This document shows positions 27,801 through 34,874 of a stretch of DNA of 64,000 bases, piece by piece; position 1 is the stretch's first letter; each line of letters starts with the position of its first letter. The notes beneath the pieces were generated by a model, which saw nothing but the letters and a program-made list of their open reading frames with translations, was not told the origin of the DNA and did no database searches. Position numbers and translations under genes: made by a program. Location: assembly GCF_902859855.1 (NCBI RefSeq), contig NZ_CADIKH010000028.1, positions 1-64,000 on the forward strand, in the 5' to 3' direction. The DNA is from Paraburkholderia humisilvae. GTDB taxonomy: Bacteria; Pseudomonadota; Gammaproteobacteria; Burkholderiales; Burkholderiaceae.

Positions 27801-30800
27801 GTGGCCGTGACAATGCACGGTGCGCGCCGTGTCGCCGGTGTCGTCAAGGCTGACGCCATGGACCGTGAAATCGATCCGGCCGCCGTGCGCGGGCGTCAGT
27901 TCGACGCTCAGTTCTACCGGCCCGTCGACGACGAGCGGCTGCACCCATGCGATATCGCGAAGGTCCCACGCAGCCGGCTTCGCCCTTGCCGGCATCGCGC
28001 GGTCGACAGCCGCGCGCACCATCTCGAGATAGGCGGCGGCCGGCAGCACCTTGCGCGCGTCGCCAGCGCCCGCGTCGATCCGGTGATCGGCGAGGAACGG
28101 CTCCTTGCCGTCAAGACGCGTCGTGTAGCGCTGCTGGAACAGATCCGATTCGTTCTCGTGCAGTAACGGATGCAGGCCGGCGCCTCGCGCGGCGAGCGGC
28201 GCGGCCGCACCGGCGGCGGGGGCGATCCAGTAGCGCTCTTTCGCGAAAGGATAGACCGGTAGCGACAGCAGGTGAGGCGTGCGCGCGCCGTGCAGCTTGC
28301 GCCAGTCGAACGCAAAGCCCTTGGCCCACAGTTCCGCGAGCCGCGTAAGCTTGCCGCGAGCGATCCACTTATCGACCGTGCCGTCCATATCCTCGTCGCG
28401 GCTGAGCGCGGCGAACTCGTCGCGCGCTTGCGCGTCGGCGCCCTCGAAGCAGCCGTCAACGCCGGATTTGCCGTCGCAGTACGCGCGCAGAGAGGCGCGC
28501 AATGTGTCCGACGAAGCGGCGACGAATGCGACGCGCGCGTCCATCGCCTCGCGGCCGACCTGCAGCGTGTAAGCGAGCGCGGACAGATCGACGGCCGTGC
28601 CTTGCGGCCCGGCCGCGCGTTCGAGCCACGCGATGAGATCGCGCGCCTTCTGCCGCAACTGTGCGTCGGTGCGCGCCGACAGCGGCACGATCGCTGCGCC
28701 GCCGGGCGCAGCGATCGGCGCAGGCATCGCAGTAACATATTCCTCGACGATCAGATGCGCGTTCGAACCGCCCGCGCCGAACGACGAGATGCCGGCGATG
28801 CGCGGCAGCACGCGCGCGCCATCGACGGGCGTGTCCCAGTCCCGCAGCCTCTGGTTCACGACGAACGGCGTCGCCGCGAAGTCGATATGCCGATTCAGCG
28901 TCGACGAGTGCAGCGACGGCACGAGCTGGCGATGCCTCATCTGCAGCAGCACCTTGGTCAGCCCGGCGATGCCTGCCGCCGATTCGCAATGCCCGATGTT
29001 CGACTTCGCGGAGCCGATCGCGCAGGTCTGGCGCGCGTCGGTGAACTCGCGGAACACCTCGGTCAGCGCAGCGATCTCGATCGGATCGCCGAGCTTCGTG
29101 CCGGTGCCATGCGCCTCGATGTAGCTGACCTGGCGCGGATCGACGCCCGAGCGCTTCAGCGCCTGGCGGATCACGCTCGCCTGCGCCCTCGGATTGGGCA
29201 CCGAGTAGCCGTTGGTCTTGCCGCCGTGGTTCAGCGCGCTGCCGCGCAAGAGCCCGTGGATCGGATTGCCGTCGCGCTCGGCATCGGAAAGCCGCTTCAG
29301 CACGACCGCGCCGACGCCCTCGCCCGGTATGTAGCCGTCGCCGCCGATGCCGAAGCTCTGACAATGGCCGTCTCTCGAGATGTAACGGCCGGCGCTGAGG
29401 ATCAGGTACTTGTTCGGATGGATCGTCACGTTGACGCCGCCGGCGATCGCAAGTGATGTGCGCCCCGACTTCAGGTCCTGGCACGCGAGGTGGATCGCGC
29501 TCAGCGACGACGAGCACATCGAGTCGAGCGTCAAGCTTGGGCCATGCAGATTCAACAGGTAAGACACGCGGTTCGCGATGCTCGCATAGCTGACCGGCAC
29601 GCCGATCCGCCGGCCGGCTACGCTCGACTCGGCGCCGAACAACTGGTATTCGCCATACATCACGCCGACGTAGACACCGACCTGACCCGGTAGATCGTCA
29701 TCCTGCGGAATCTGCAGGCTCGCGCGCGTATAGCCTGCGTCTTCGATCGCCATCCATGCGTGCTGCAGGAACAGGCGCTCCTGCGGGTCGATCAGTTCGG
29801 CATCGACGGGCGCAATGTTGAAGAACAGCGGATCGAACTCGTCGACACCATCGATAAAGCCGCCCCACTTGCTGTAGTGCGCACCCTCGCGCGTGCCGTC
29901 CTCGCTGTAGTAGTCGCGCCAGTCCCAGCGCCCGGCCGGAATCTCGGTGATACAGTCGCGACCGTCGCGCAGGTTCCGCCAGTACGCGTCGAGGTCGGGC
30001 GCCTGCGGGTAGCGGCCGCTCAGGCCGACGATCGCGATGGGTTCGTCGTACGCGGCATTCGCGGCGCGCCGGGGTGGACGCAGACGCGTTGCGCGCGTGG
30101 CTACCGGCGTGGCGGCCGGTGCGTGCGCTTGTGTCTGTGACTGCGCCTCTTCGCGAGCCGGGAGCAGCGCCGCGAGCTTCACCCGATGCGCGCGCAGGAA
30201 ATACGCGGTCAGTTCGTCAATGCTCAGGTATTCGAAGAACAGCGTCTTTGCCAACGGCCCGAACGTCCTTTCGAGCCGCCGCGTCAGGTCCATCGCGAGG
30301 ATCGAATCGATTCCGTACTTCTCGAGCGGCGCGTGCGCATCGATCTTCTGATGCGGCATCCGGAACAGATCGGCGAACTGCTTGCGCAGATAGTCGCGCG
30401 TGCGGTCCGCAAGATCGCCGGCGGCGATCGCGCCGCCTGACTCGGCGTCTTGTGGCGCATCGCCGGAAGTCACGATGCCGGCGCGATATGCGCCATCGTC
30501 CGTCGCTGTCACGGATTCGAGCACGAGCGGCTCGCCGAACAGCACGTGGCGAACCCGTGCAAGCTCGCCCTCGATCACCAGCACGCGTGGATACGGCGAC
30601 GCGAGGCTGCGCTCGAACGCGGCGATTCCGTTTGCGGTCTGCAGCGGCACCATCCCCGCTGTTTCGCGCAGCGCGTCGAGGCTCGCGGCCGGCATCCGCA
30701 TCCCGCCGTCGGCCCACAGCGGCCAGTCAACCGACAGCGTCCGGCCGCGGCGGCAGCCGGCGGCGACAAGCGCGTCGCGCCGCCGCGCAAACTCGCCCAT

Positions 30801-32849
30801 GAAGCCGTTTGCGGCCGCGTAGTCGGCCTGCCCCGGATTACCGGTCGCGGCCGCGCCCGACGAGAACAGCACGAACAGGTCGAGATCGAGATGCGCGGTC
30901 GCGCGGTCGAGGTTCACGGTGCCGCGGACCTTCGGCGCGAGCACGCTCGCGAACGTGTCGGCCACCTTGTGCGCGATGAGGCTGTCGCTAATCATGCCGG
31001 CCGCGTGAAGCACGCCGTGTAGCCGCCCGTGTTCGGCGACGATCTGCGCGACGACGCCTTGCACGCTAGCCGCGTCGACGGGATCCATGCGCCTGTAAGC
31101 AACGCGCACACGCGTCGCCGCGTTGGGTGCGAACGCGTCGAGCCTCGCGTCGATCTCCGGGGACGGTGCTGCTCGCCCCGTCAGCACGACACGCGCGGCG
31201 CCGGCGCGCGCGAGGATTTCGCGCGCGAACAGCATTCCGAGCCCGCCGAGCCCACCCGTGATCAGGTAGACGCCGCGCTCGTTAAACGGCGAGGGCGAGA
31301 CGCTGGCCTCGGCCGGCAGCTCTTCCCAGCTAGCCAGCTCGCGGATTCCGTCGCGATAGCGCACGAGCGCGTGCGCGCCGGGCCGCGCCTCGGCCCGCAG
31401 TCGGATCGCCAGTTGTTGCGCGACGGTCTGGGTGTCGACGAGCATCAATTGCGCGCCCAGCGCGGGATGCTCGCGTACTGCCGACATCAGCAGCCCGGAC
31501 AGTCCGGCGAAAAGACGCCCATCGTCGGTGTCGGCGATCACGAGATGCACGAACGCACCCGCTTCCGGCAAGTTGGCGAGCAGTTCGCGCAGGGTGTCGA
31601 AACACGCGAGCGCGGCCGCCGCGTAGCGATCCGCTTCGTCGCCGCCGCCGGCCGGCAGCGCGCGGCATTGTGCTCCCGGTAGCGCCGCTTCGAGCGTTTG
31701 CGGCGATATGCCGGGTACGCCGGCCAGCAGCACAAGGTGCATGGATGACGCGATTTGCGTGATTGCGTTTCCGGCCTGCGGCGCCGCGCGCCATACCGGC
31801 CGCGCGAGCACGACTCCGCGCACCGCGCCGTCCGCGCGCGCCTCGCGCGGCGTGCGGGCGCGCGCGACGAAGCCGCGCAACGTCGCGCAGATGCGGCCTT
31901 CCTCGTCACACAGATCGAGATCGAGCTGTCCCGCCGACGCATCGTTTGCCTCGCGGATCCACGCGAACATGCGTGGCGTACACGTGCCGAACACCTGTAG
32001 CGTGTCAAGCGCGAATGGCAGCGACGGCTCTCCCGGCAGCGCATCGAGCGAATCGAGCAGACCGATCGACGCCTGCAGCGCGCCGTCGAACAGGCTCGGA
32101 TGCAGATGAAACGCGTCGAGCGTCGCGCGCAGGCCGTCCGGCAGCACCAGTTGCGCAAGCGCCTCGCGCTGGCCGCGATAGACGCATTCGAGCGCCTGAT
32201 GCGCGGGTCCGAAACGCATGCCCATCTTCCTGTACGCCGGGTAGATCCGGTCTGAATCGAACGTATCAGCGCGCATGCGCGCCTTCAGCGCGCCGAGGTC
32301 GAGCGGCTCGGGCGCCGGCATCCGCGCGATGCGCGTGACGCCGCGGCAGTGCACGAGATCGGCGTCCTCCTCCGTGCCGTCGGCCGGGGCGCCGATCACT
32401 TCGAATCCGATTGCCTGCGTCTGCTCGCCGTCGTCCGCGCCGCTGCTCAGCACGACCAGCACCTGCGCGCGCGGCGCCACCACGATCGGCCTCAACCAGA
32501 CGACGTCCTCGAGCCGCACGAACGCGCCTGCGTCGAGGCCGGGTAACGCGTCGACGATCGCGGCCCGCACCATCTCCAGATACGCGACCGCCGGCAGCAC
32601 CTTGATCGACGTATCGCCGTCGACCGCAACCTGGTGATCGTCGAAAAAGAACTCGGTTCCGTCGAATGTCGATCCATAACATTGCCGGTATAAATCCGAC
32701 ACGTTCCGCTGCAGCAGCGGATGCAGCGCGTGCTCCGGCGACGCCCCTTGCGGGTTGCGCGAGAACTGCCGGAGCAGGTCGAGGACGTCCGCCTTCGACA
32801 GGCGACCCTGCTTCAATTCCGCGACGACGTATTCGATGAAATCCTTCAT
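18894..32849 (-). CDS. PKS-C: trans-AT polyketide synthase, modules m7 (part) to m10
   Basis: 4651 residues, no AT domain. Order: docking segment 1-38 (ELKQGRLSKADVLDLLRQ); DH 42-335 (His72, Asp255); KR 345-745 (GVYLITGGLGGLG, Tyr677, Asn681); ACP Ser849; KS 936-1372 (Cys1112, His1247, His1287); DH 1558-1850 (His1589, Asp1764); KR 1860-2265 (Tyr2191, Asn2195); ACP Ser2361; KS 2453-2880 (Cys2619, His2754, His2798); KR 3085-3520 (Tyr3469, Asn3473); ACP Ser3628; KS 3724-4155 (Cys3901, His4036, His4076); DH 4342-4630 (His4374, Asp4543). It begins with the DH-KR-ACP part of a module whose KS ends PKS-B. It ends 21 residues after the last DH, with no ACP, thioesterase or docking helix. AAGGA precedes the ATG; 57 nt separate it from PKS-B. 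Confidence 0.95.
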   Translation of the reverse strand: MKDFIEYVVAELKQGRLSKADVLDLLRQFSRNPQGASPEHALHPLLQRNVSDLYRQCYGSTFDGTEFFFDDHQVAVDGDTSIKVLPAVAYLEMVRAAIVDALPGLDAGAFVRLEDVVWLRPIVVAPRAQVLVVLSSGADDGEQTQAIGFEVIGAPADGTEEDADLVHCRGVTRIARMPAPEPLDLGALKARMRADTFDSDRIYPAYRKMGMRFGPAHQALECVYRGQREALAQLVLPDGLRATLDAFHLHPSLFDGALQASIGLLDSLDALPGEPSLPFALDTLQVFGTCTPRMFAWIREANDASAGQLDLDLCDEEGRICATLRGFVARARTPREARADGAVRGVVLARPVWRAAPQAGNAITQIASSMHLVLLAGVPGISPQTLEAALPGAQCRALPAGGGDEADRYAAAALACFDTLRELLANLPEAGAFVHLVIADTDDGRLFAGLSGLLMSAVREHPALGAQLMLVDTQTVAQQLAIRLRAEARPGAHALVRYRDGIRELASWEELPAEASVSPSPFNERGVYLITGGLGGLGMLFAREILARAGAARVVLTGRAAPSPEIDARLDAFAPNAATRVRVAYRRMDPVDAASVQGVVAQIVAEHGRLHGVLHAAGMISDSLIAHKVADTFASVLAPKVRGTVNLDRATAHLDLDLFVLFSSGAAATGNPGQADYAAANGFMGEFARRRDALVAAGCRRGRTLSVDWPLWADGGMRMPAASLDALRETAGMVPLQTANGIAAFERSLASPYPRVLVIEGELARVRHVLFGEPLVLESVTATDDGAYRAGIVTSGDAPQDAESGGAIAAGDLADRTRDYLRKQFADLFRMPHQKIDAHAPLEKYGIDSILAMDLTRRLERTFGPLAKTLFFEYLSIDELTAYFLRAHRVKLAALLPAREEAQSQTQAHAPAATPVATRATRLRPPRRAANAAYDEPIAIVGLSGRYPQAPDLDAYWRNLRDGRDCITEIPAGRWDWRDYYSEDGTREGAHYSKWGGFIDGVDEFDPLFFNIAPVDAELIDPQERLFLQHAWMAIEDAGYTRASLQIPQDDDLPGQVGVYVGVMYGEYQLFGAESSVAGRRIGVPVSYASIANRVSYLLNLHGPSLTLDSMCSSSLSAIHLACQDLKSGRTSLAIAGGVNVTIHPNKYLILSAGRYISRDGHCQSFGIGGDGYIPGEGVGAVVLKRLSDAERDGNPIHGLLRGSALNHGGKTNGYSVPNPRAQASVIRQALKRSGVDPRQVSYIEAHGTGTKLGDPIEIAALTEVFREFTDARQTCAIGSAKSNIGHCESAAGIAGLTKVLLQMRHRQLVPSLHSSTLNRHIDFAATPFVVNQRLRDWDTPVDGARVLPRIAGISSFGAGGSNAHLIVEEYVTAMPAPIAAPGGAAIVPLSARTDAQLRQKARDLIAWLERAAGPQGTAVDLSALAYTLQVGREAMDARVAFVAASSDTLRASLRAYCDGKSGVDGCFEGADAQARDEFAALSRDEDMDGTVDKWIARGKLTRLAELWAKGFAFDWRKLHGARTPHLLSLPVYPFAKERYWIAPAAGAAAPLAARGAGLHPLLHENESDLFQQRYTTRLDGKEPFLADHRIDAGAGDARKVLPAAAYLEMVRAAVDRAMPARAKPAAWDLRDIAWVQPLVVDGPVELSVELTPAHGGRIDFTVHGVSLDDTGDTARTVHCHGHALPLAAAAVPVLDLASLGGRMTAVRRDANEVYAAFASMGIHYGPSLRTIGSLVCGDGEVLAELAMPAAPDAALQLPPSLFDGALQASLGLIDDWRGLPDKPPVPFALDSLVVLTPCAPRMFAWVRRAAGTKSGDAIAKLDVDLCDADGHVRVRASGVTSRAWRDGEERALIALEAWEDAVTAAANAPAPDTSGDAAHRRVVFCDLPQVDPVRLAQRLPGSAIESLVLSDSAADGAGRYRAATLACLAQLRAQMTDSASGPLLFQLAIGTIGTDDEPLLAGLSGLLDTARAEQPRVRAQLVLTDSSTGTDALAERLDLAARHAGESVLRFEHEAPRVRRWRTEPIGEVLPTSFRERGVYLITGGLGGLGRLFAREILSEVRDAVVVLTGRAAFDDTRRAQLDALAGSLPAGAGRLVYRQADLMREADVEALVAGLIAEFGALDGVLHSAGLTDDSLIINKTDEGVAKVLEPKVAGTLHLDRATRAVKLAFFVLFSSVAASFGNPGQADYAAANGFMDRFATRRNRLVAASERHGRTVSIGWPLWEEGGMRIDDEAAARLADQSGMRPMRTATGMRAFAHALASGAAHALVVAGDVERLQRVLELRSAPAPLTGVQPRRPARPAQAPEATEATDTTRSSEHGTLREQAKRFVVGEFAALLKLAENDVDSRASLDRYGIDSVLTVKFTQQLEHRFGPLSKTLLFEYQTLTAVANHLADTYPQTVRELADVAAQRTPDCAPPAGAPAQGAPIAAPHAPAWPPHRFAAPTASRDDAVAIIGVAGRYPQADDLRAFWRNLRDGIDCITEVPAGRWDHESLFDPRRNQPGKTYSRWGGFLNDVDRFDPLFFGISPREAELIDPQERLFIETAWETFEDAGYSRQSLAGRRVGVYVGAMWGQYELYGVNAGSTGVPSSSFASIANRVSYFFDFHGPSLALDSMCSSSLSALHFAAEAVRSGDVELALAGGVNVTVHPGKYLSLSQGGFASSDGHCRSFGAGGDGYVPGEGVGAVLLKPLARALTDGDRILAIVKASALNHGGKTNGYTVPNPVAQAELIRNTLAKAGVAPNEIDYVEAHGTGTSLGDPIEINGLVRAFSPVPGAAPLPRASCPIGSVKSNIGHLESAAGIAAVTKVLLQFRHRQLVPSLHAEPLNPHIDFDATPFRVQTTLAALPHYPGRPLRACVSSFGAGGANAHLILEAFDAARGPSVGARLESFVLSARDRTSLCVYARRVLAFFADGDAGQGEPDPAWADIAYTSQVGRTPMAARVVVIAADTAGFRSRLAQWLDHANGGAALPHDVIEGNVRDAQAGAALIDGDAGAAFLDVALRQRDLTKLAKLWVAGVEIDWARLHEAGHVRRVSLPTYPFARERYWIASAAASKPTLAAMPMTAAAPVVRTAAARTPSGGALDLMHFRPRWREAALPTAPEATQTLGPVLLIDADDAFADAFAREGHTVLRATSGGDAHREPGPTQYAIDPATGVGIDRLLDELRQDASQPCGVVLCHRTDGGIARQLECGVFALHALCQALLRDSTQAVVRIVALHAGDAAPLHAATSGYLRSLAFETPRIAGKTLALPASVTAGEGASRVWAELRETAWRDAEIRYTPTGDRADTPLRREVRAIERCVDAQTLAIADTGVAIRHRGVYLITGGMGGIGYALAGHLAKTCRARLVLSGRRASDTALERKLAELREHGGDAIYVQADIADAGQARSLVAAAQERFGRLDGVIHSAGVHRDSFALMKTRVEMDTVFATKIHGAVNLDLATAGVPLDLFVLFSSIAGTTGNPGQTDYAYANRFLDAYACERAEQVRTGTRSGRTLSIGWPFWEAGGMRIAPADIELLRVRTGLHPLPTALGLQGWDRCLRGDDVNVIPVYGEPARVGSLLARAAAPGPVAEPAAERAAQRSTALRTDADIERSTIEYLKRLLGEQIRLPVERIDADERFDAYGVDSITVNQLNAQLEEDLGALPKTLFYEYPSVGELVAYLLRHSRAALMRRFESPATTRHDVPADAAGEADAPHAAASSPSRAPAVPTGEPAGTPLAAGEKIAIVGIHGQFPGSPDLDAFWDHLRAGRDLIREVPAERWDAVAAFDADPDAAGHGKIYNRWGAFLEDVDAFDAAFFGIATDDAKLIDPQERLFLQSVWHAFEDAGYTRDTLKRRHPKARSADVGVFCGVTTHSYQMLAPDEWRRGNLSAPASMPWSITNRVSYLFDLQGPSMPVDTACSSSLVAMHLAAESLRRGDCQVAVAGGVNLYLHPSKYYSLCHRRMLARGAQCRSYGAGDDGFVPGEGVGAVVLKPLSRALAEGDRIHGVIAASAHEHAGRANGYAVPNPNAQAQLIARTLRAANLTPDAIGYVEGHGTGTQLGDSLEVAALTSAFGANSHGARGCPLGSVKSNVGHAESAAGITGVAKILLQFRHRQLAPTLHARDVNPSIDFAASPLRLQHELADWPAPEGAPRRALINSFGAGGVNACLILEEYVTAAQAPADAGQPQLIVLSARSAARLREQAGRLRDWLAAHRDAPLDAVARTLQSGRETMEERFAIVVADRTTLLDELTLAAAGTPSAAALRSRVEPHRRRKAQPDHERARLRALHAAGELRALAQCWIDGQDLDWDDLASGSRPMLVSLPGYPFEKTRHRLSDTPPATPDSVYAARAANVPPRTASLHPLVTANTSTLKEVTFASRLCAEAWYARDHHVSGTPILPGAGFVEIAWATATLAGQQTVAAFEDVVWHRPLPLAAGLQRVDTILKPAGDGAEFVIASLDADNEQIVHAEGRVLYAERGAHRDGPAHASVALDTLRAQAATVWSGEQCYATLARFGLHYGPSFRTIETLHASDGFALAQLRLAAGCAAEFGHYLLHPALIDGALQAVLGVVGGNGHGRNPAVPHVPFMLGRIECWRPLPPVCYALARPSATTDRAPGEVRQFDIALLNPRGETLVMLTRLCVRPLVPNPAETVQSALPMTAAPREPLTS
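18945..21680 (-). other. Module m10: KS-DH without ACP or thioesterase
   Basis: The KS has Cys3901 and both His, but its GVTTHSYQML and ASMPWSITNRVSY segments resemble KS domains of dehydrating bimodules. The conserved NAH near its C-terminus reads NAC. The DH is intact (His4374, Gly4378, Pro4383, Asp4543). The protein ends shortly after, so no carrier or release domain follows. Confidence 0.8.
21840..25493 (-). other. Module m9: KS-KR-ACP
   Basis: No DH lies between this KS and its KR. The KR is complete (GVYLITGGMGGIG, Tyr3469, Asn3473). The beta-hydroxyl would stay on the chain or be removed by the DH of the next module, as in dehydrating bimodules. Confidence 0.8.
25650..30044 (-). other. 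Module m8: KS-DH-KR-ACP
   Basis: A complete dehydrating module within PKS-C: DH His1589 and Asp1764, KR Tyr2191 and Asn2195, ACP Ser2361. The KS shares the SLQIPQ...GVMYGEY block with the KS domains of m2 and m5, all of which follow DH-KR-ACP modules. The shared block fits acceptance of an olefinic chain. Confidence 0.82.
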
Positions 32850-34874
32850 GGCTGTGTTCCTTGCCTTTCCAATTCCCTGCCGCGCGTATCGGGCGGCACG
32901 GTTCCTTCAAACCAGACTTCTGATGAGGCGCGCGGCATCGGCCACGTCGAGCTCGGCGCGGTCGATCCGCGCGAGCACCGCCTCGACTTGCGCGAACCCG
33001 TCGGTCGCGGCGTACGATGCGGCCGCGACCGCTGGCCGCGCCGCGCTGGCGGGCTCGACCCAGTACTCCTCCCGCGAGAATGGATACACGGGCAGCTCGA
33101 TGCGCCGCGGACGCGCGCCGTCGTACAGGCGTTGCCAGTCGAACGCGTGGCCGTTCGCCCAAAGCTCTGCGAGCATCGCGTATTCGCCTTCCGCGAGGCC
33201 GCGTTCGATCGCCGCGCCCGCGTCGCCGCGGGAGACGGACCCGATGGGCTCGACAGGCGCCGCGGCACGCGAGCTTGCGCGCGGCAAGTGCCCACGCCAT
33301 GCGCCGTCGCCGACGCGCTCGCCATCCGCATACGCGGCGAGCCGATCGATCAACTGTTCTGCACTCGACGCGACGATAGAAAGCCGCTCCTCCATCGCCT
33401 CGCGCCCGACCTGCAACGTGTAGGCAAGCGCGGCAAGATCGGCGCGCTCGCGTTGCGCGCGCAGGAACGCAAGCAGACCGGCGGCCTTCGCGCGCAACTG
33501 CTCGGCGGTGCGCGCCGACAACGGCACGATCACCGGTTCGGGCCGCGCCCGCATCGGTGCCGCGGGCGCGGCCCGATACTCCTCGACGATCACATGCGCG
33601 TTCGCGCCGCCCGCACCGAACGACGAAATGCCGGCGATCCGCGGCCGCGCGACGCCGTCAATCACCGGCGGCGTCCAGTCGGCGAGGCGCTGGCTGACAC
33701 TGAACGGCGTGCGCTCGAAGGGGATGTGCGAGTTGACGTCCTGCGCGTGCAGCGACGGCGCGATCTGGCCGTGACGGAACTGCAGCAGTACTTTGGTCAA
33801 CGCCGCAATGCCGGCCGCCGCCTCGAGGTGGCCGATGTTCGATTTCACCGAACCTATCGCGCAGAAGCCCGTGTCCGCGGTGTCCGGCGCGAACGCCTGC
33901 TGCAGCCCGCTGATCTCGATCGGGTCGCCCAGTTCAGTGCCGGTGCCGTGCGCCTCGACATAGCTGATCTCGCGCGCGCTGATGCCGGCCTTGTCGATCG
34001 CCATGCGGACCAACTCGGCCTGCGCGACCGGATTCGGGATCGTGTAGCCGTTGGTCTTGCCGCCGTGGTTCACCTGCGTCGCGCGAATCACGCCGTGGAT
34101 CGTGTCGCCGTCGTCGATCGCGCGCGCGAGCGGCCTGAGCAGCACGACGCCGACGCCCTCGCCCGGCACGAAGCCGTTGCCGCCCGCACCGAAGCTCTTG
34201 CAGCGGCCGTCCGGCGCGAGCATGTGCTGCGACGACATGTCGATGTAGCTGGTCGGATGCAGGTACAGGTTCACGCCGCCCGCGAGCGCGAGATCGCAGT
34301 CGCCGTTGTGGATGTGCTCGCACGCCTCGTGGATCGCCGTCAGCGACGACGAGCACATCGTATCGACCGGCAGGCTCGGGCCGTTCACGTCGAGGAAGTA
34401 CGACAGCCGGTTCGCGACCGACGCGAACGAGGTGCGCGGCCAGAACTTCGCCGCGTCGCCCGGCAGCGGACGATGCAGGTTGTAGCCGACGCGCGTGATG
34501 CCGGCAAAGATGCCGACACGGCGGTGGTACGCGTCGCGAAGCGTCGCGCGGGTATAGCCGGCATTCTCGAGCGCGTGCCAGGCGCCCTGCATGAACATGC
34601 GCTCCTGCGGGTCCATGTTCAGCGCCTCGCGCGGCGGAATACCGAAAAAGAGGCAGTCGAACTCGGCGAACGAATCGACGAAACCGCCCCACTTCGAATA
34701 GCTGCGCCCCGCGTCGACGGCGGTCTGCTCGTCGGGTTCGTAGAAGCCATCGAGCGCCCAGCGTCGCGCCGGAATCTCGACGATCGCATCGTGCCCGTCG
34801 CGCAGGTTGCGCCAGAACGTGTCGAGATCAGCCGCACCGGGATAAACGCCGCTGATGCCGACGATCGCGATCGG
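30165..34874 (-). other. Module m7: KS // DH-KR-ACP split across PKS-B and PKS-C
   Basis: The KS is the last catalytic domain of PKS-B and is followed by a docking helix; DH-KR-ACP open PKS-C behind a matching N-terminal docking segment. All catalytic residues are present, so a double bond is expected. The KS carries GIFAGITRVGYNLH, a form seen after methylating modules, which fits m6 upstream. Confidence 0.8.
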